Source: Actinomycetes bacterium
Lineage (GTDB): Bacteria; Actinomycetota; Coriobacteriia; Coriobacteriales; Eggerthellaceae
Direction of reading: 5' to 3'
Assembly: GCA_023429565.1 (NCBI GenBank)
Contig: JAEZDJ010000064.1
Coordinates: forward strand, 1 to 26,676
Length of the DNA: 26,676 nt
Shown here: positions 24,932 to 26,676 of the stretch, in pieces
How positions within the stretch are numbered: the first letter of the stretch is position 1
Layout: the number at the start of each line of letters is the position of its first letter
The notes under the pieces: model-generated
Seen by the model: only the letters and a program-made list of their open reading frames with translations
Databases searched by the model: none
What the model was told of the DNA's origin: nothing
Translations under genes and position numbers: made by a program

Positions 24932-25691
24932 GGGACCTGTCGTGGTTTCCGCCGAGGACGCCGCGAAAAACCAAGCATTTCTGGAGGGTATGGCGAAGAG
25001 CGGTGCAGAGCGTCGAATCAAGCGCCATTCGCTGCAGGCTCGCCTCACCCATGGCATCACGGTGAGCGCTTGTCTTCTGCTCTGCGTCTCTGGCCTGTTC
25101 GTGTTCATCCCACAGCTGGCACATGCGGTCGGAGCTGACGCGGTGTTTGCCATCCGCATGTCACACCGCGTGCTGGGAGTCATCTTCGTCTTGGTTCCCC
25201 TGGTGAGTGCGCTTATGGCGCCCAAGGGGGTCGGCCATATCTTCAAGAATCTGTTTGACCGTTGGGATTCTGACGACAAGAAGTGGATGATGCTGTTCTT
25301 TCCCTATCTGTTCATGGCAAAATGGATACACATGCCCGACCAGCGCGAAGTGAAAAGCGGCCAGAGGTTTGCCGATGGCATGCTATGGTTTGCCGGTGCG
25401 CTGATGGGGGTCACGGGGGTCATTCTTCTCCTGGGCACCACCGTGTTCGATTTCGGGGCCGGAGTGCACGGGGTGACGCTGTTTCTTCATGACATCGGCT
25501 TTCTGCTCATCGCTGTGTTTGGGCTTGCCCACATCTTCTTGGGAGCGGGCATCTTCCAGCCTTATCGGGGCACGGCAAAGCTCATGTTTGGCGATGGCAC
25601 GGTTTCGGAATCCGATGCCCTCTACCACTGGGGTCATTGGGCTCGTGAGGAGATTGCCAGCGGAAAGAACGTGATCGAAAAGAAGGCGTAA
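24924..25691 (+). CDS. fdnI: Formate dehydrogenase cytochrome b556 (gamma) subunit
   Basis: This 255-residue membrane protein has about four transmembrane helices and histidines placed as in FdnI-type dihaem cytochromes: H43 (LTHG), H81 (MSHRVLG), H189 (FLHDIG) and H203 (LAHIFLG). It would take electrons from the iron-sulfur subunit and reduce menaquinone. The ATG overlaps the end of the upstream gene by eight bases and is preceded by AAAGGAGG. A typical intrinsic terminator follows. Quinone type is inferred from the expected organism. Confidence 0.92.
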   Translation: MSKGPVVVSAEDAAKNQAFLEGMAKSGAERRIKRHSLQARLTHGITVSACLLLCVSGLFVFIPQLAHAVGADAVFAIRMSHRVLGVIFVLVPLVSALMAPKGVGHIFKNLFDRWDSDDKKWMMLFFPYLFMAKWIHMPDQREVKSGQRFADGMLWFAGALMGVTGVILLLGTTVFDFGAGVHGVTLFLHDIGFLLIAVFGLAHIFLGAGIFQPYRGTAKLMFGDGTVSESDALYHWGHWAREEIASGKNVIEKKA

Positions 25692-25711
25692 CGAAACGCA
25701 TCTCCGTTTTG

Positions 25712-25751
25712 GGCCGTGTGCGTCAGAGCAAGGTGGCGCACACGGCCTTTT
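25712..25751 (+). terminator. Rho-independent terminator after the formate dehydrogenase operon
   Basis: GGCCGTGTGCG (25712-25722) pairs exactly with 25737-25747 over 11 bases, with a 14-base loop and a TTTT tail (25748-25751). It lies 20 bases after the cytochrome stop codon. Confidence 0.82.
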
Positions 25752-25887
25752 CAGCCGCAGAGATTCAGAATTATCGTCCTTCTTCGGTGGGATCTCTGTG
25801 GCATGGGCGCGATGAAAGAGTCTCGCCTGAGTCGGCAGGGCTAGAAGAGTGGGCTTGTGGCAAGGCGAGAACCGAAAGGGTAAAGCC

Positions 25888-26676
25888 ATGAATGAGAAGC
25901 AAGTTGATGCGGCTGTTGCCGCCTATGGGGGAATGCTCGATACAGCCGATGCGTCACGTCTAGCCTTCTTCCGTTCGCTGTGGGAGAAGCGGGATGGCTG
26001 TGCGTCGGACGGGATGGGGGGGTATGCCGTTCCGCCAGCCGATAAGCTGCGTGCATGGTATGCGGATGGCGAGCCGGCTTTCTCTCAGGCACCTGTTGAG
26101 ATTGATCCTCAGGCATTTGCCGCTGCATTGGACGTTCTGGCTTCCTTTGCGGGGGAGCGAGGCGGTTTTCCCGAGGATGTCAAAGAGGCTTTTGAGCGTA
26201 CGAAGTGGGATCGCATCGTCTCCGCAAGCCCGCTCGAAGAGGTGGGCCGTGCCCCCCTGGCTTACCTCGAGGGTTTGGCTGATCTCCTTGTCGAAGACGG
26301 CTTGACGGAGGAGCAGGCCCGCACGGGCGCCCTCATCGCCTCCCTGGCCCTTCGATCTCAGCTCGAAGCTCCGGCTGCGGCCGTGGCCTCTGCGCTGTTG
26401 GCCGACGTTCCTAAAGGCCCGAAGCCGTTGGTCTGTCCAGTGTGCGGGAGCATGCCGAGCGTTGCCCGCGTGGGTGGTGACAACTCGACGCAGGGGAGAG
26501 GCAAGACTCTCTGGTGCGCCCAGTGTGGGACCTCATGGGAGATCGAGCGCATCCGCTGCGCACGCTGCGGAACGCAGAACCAGGCCCACCTGCATTATTT
26601 CAACGTGGAGGGCGACGAGGCCCATCGTATTGCCACCTGCGACGAGTGTGGCGGCTACATTCGCACGGTGTACGTC
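25888..26676 (+). CDS. fdhE: Formate dehydrogenase accessory protein FdhE, 3' end outside the window
   Basis: The first 263 residues are present and the frame is open to the window edge. FdhE-type proteins bind iron through CxxC pairs and help mature formate dehydrogenases. The C-terminal part seen here has four such pairs: C183/C186 (VCPVCGSMP), C210/C213 (LWCAQCG), C224/C227 (CARCG) and C251/C254 (CDECGG). The N-terminal 170 residues are helical and poorly conserved, as usual. The ATG at 25888 has CCGAAAGGG upstream. It lies behind the operon terminator, so it is transcribed by read-through or from its own promoter. The assignment is made from the cysteine pattern and location. Confidence 0.87.
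   Translation, partial: MNEKQVDAAVAAYGGMLDTADASRLAFFRSLWEKRDGCASDGMGGYAVPPADKLRAWYADGEPAFSQAPVEIDPQAFAAALDVLASFAGERGGFPEDVKEAFERTKWDRIVSASPLEEVGRAPLAYLEGLADLLVEDGLTEEQARTGALIASLALRSQLEAPAAAVASALLADVPKGPKPLVCPVCGSMPSVARVGGDNSTQGRGKTLWCAQCGTSWEIERIRCARCGTQNQAHLHYFNVEGDEAHRIATCDECGGYIRTVYV

Overview
The window looks like chromosomal DNA of an anaerobic, high-G+C actinobacterium, most likely of the Coriobacteriia (Eggerthellaceae-like). This is inferred from three things: the GC-rich coding, the selenocysteine-dependent Tat-exported formate dehydrogenase, and the mix of corrinoid methyltransferase, double-cubane and 2-hydroxyacyl-CoA-dehydratase-type proteins. No rRNA, tRNA, CRISPR array, insertion sequence or phage gene was seen.

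Layout. 1-111 is the 3' end of an unidentified gene. 265-4443 (+) holds a formate/nitrite channel, a NifS/IscS-like cysteine desulfurase, a beta-carbonic anhydrase and a CLC-type anion channel. 5048-9946 (+) is a tight operon: a double-cubane/HgdB-type iron-sulfur protein (DCCP1), a UroD-like methyltransferase, and a MetN-MetI-MetQ type ABC importer. 9951-13954 (-) is a corrinoid methyl-transfer operon: corrinoid protein, UroD-like methyltransferase, RamA-like corrinoid reductive activase, and a short UroD-like protein without the zinc site. 14631-19375 (+) holds a second double-cubane protein (DCCP2), a selenium-type cysteine desulfurase, DUF3343, an acyl-CoA-dehydratase-type ATP-dependent activase, YedF, and a second DUF3343. 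19391-20452 (-) is selD, itself a selenoprotein. 20850-26676 (+) is a formate dehydrogenase operon (selenocysteine catalytic subunit, four-cluster ferredoxin subunit, cytochrome b subunit), followed by fdhE, which runs off the window.

Two genes are interrupted by in-frame UGA codons that I read as selenocysteine. These are the formate dehydrogenase (UGA at 21447-21449, with a SECIS hairpin directly after it) and selD (UGA at 20399-20401 on the minus strand). Conventional gene calling would split the first and truncate the second by 34 residues.

How the genes may work together (inference). Formate is moved by the FNT channel and oxidised outside the membrane by the Sec enzyme, whose selenium is supplied through SelD. 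The corrinoid genes demethylate an unknown methylated compound. The nearby methionine-family importer suggests an amino-acid-like or methylthio substrate. Two double-cubane proteins and one activase form an ATP-driven low-potential electron system. The second double-cubane protein lies in a gene string dominated by sulfur/selenium carriers (desulfurase, two DUF3343, YedF, SelD). That combination is the most unusual feature of the window.
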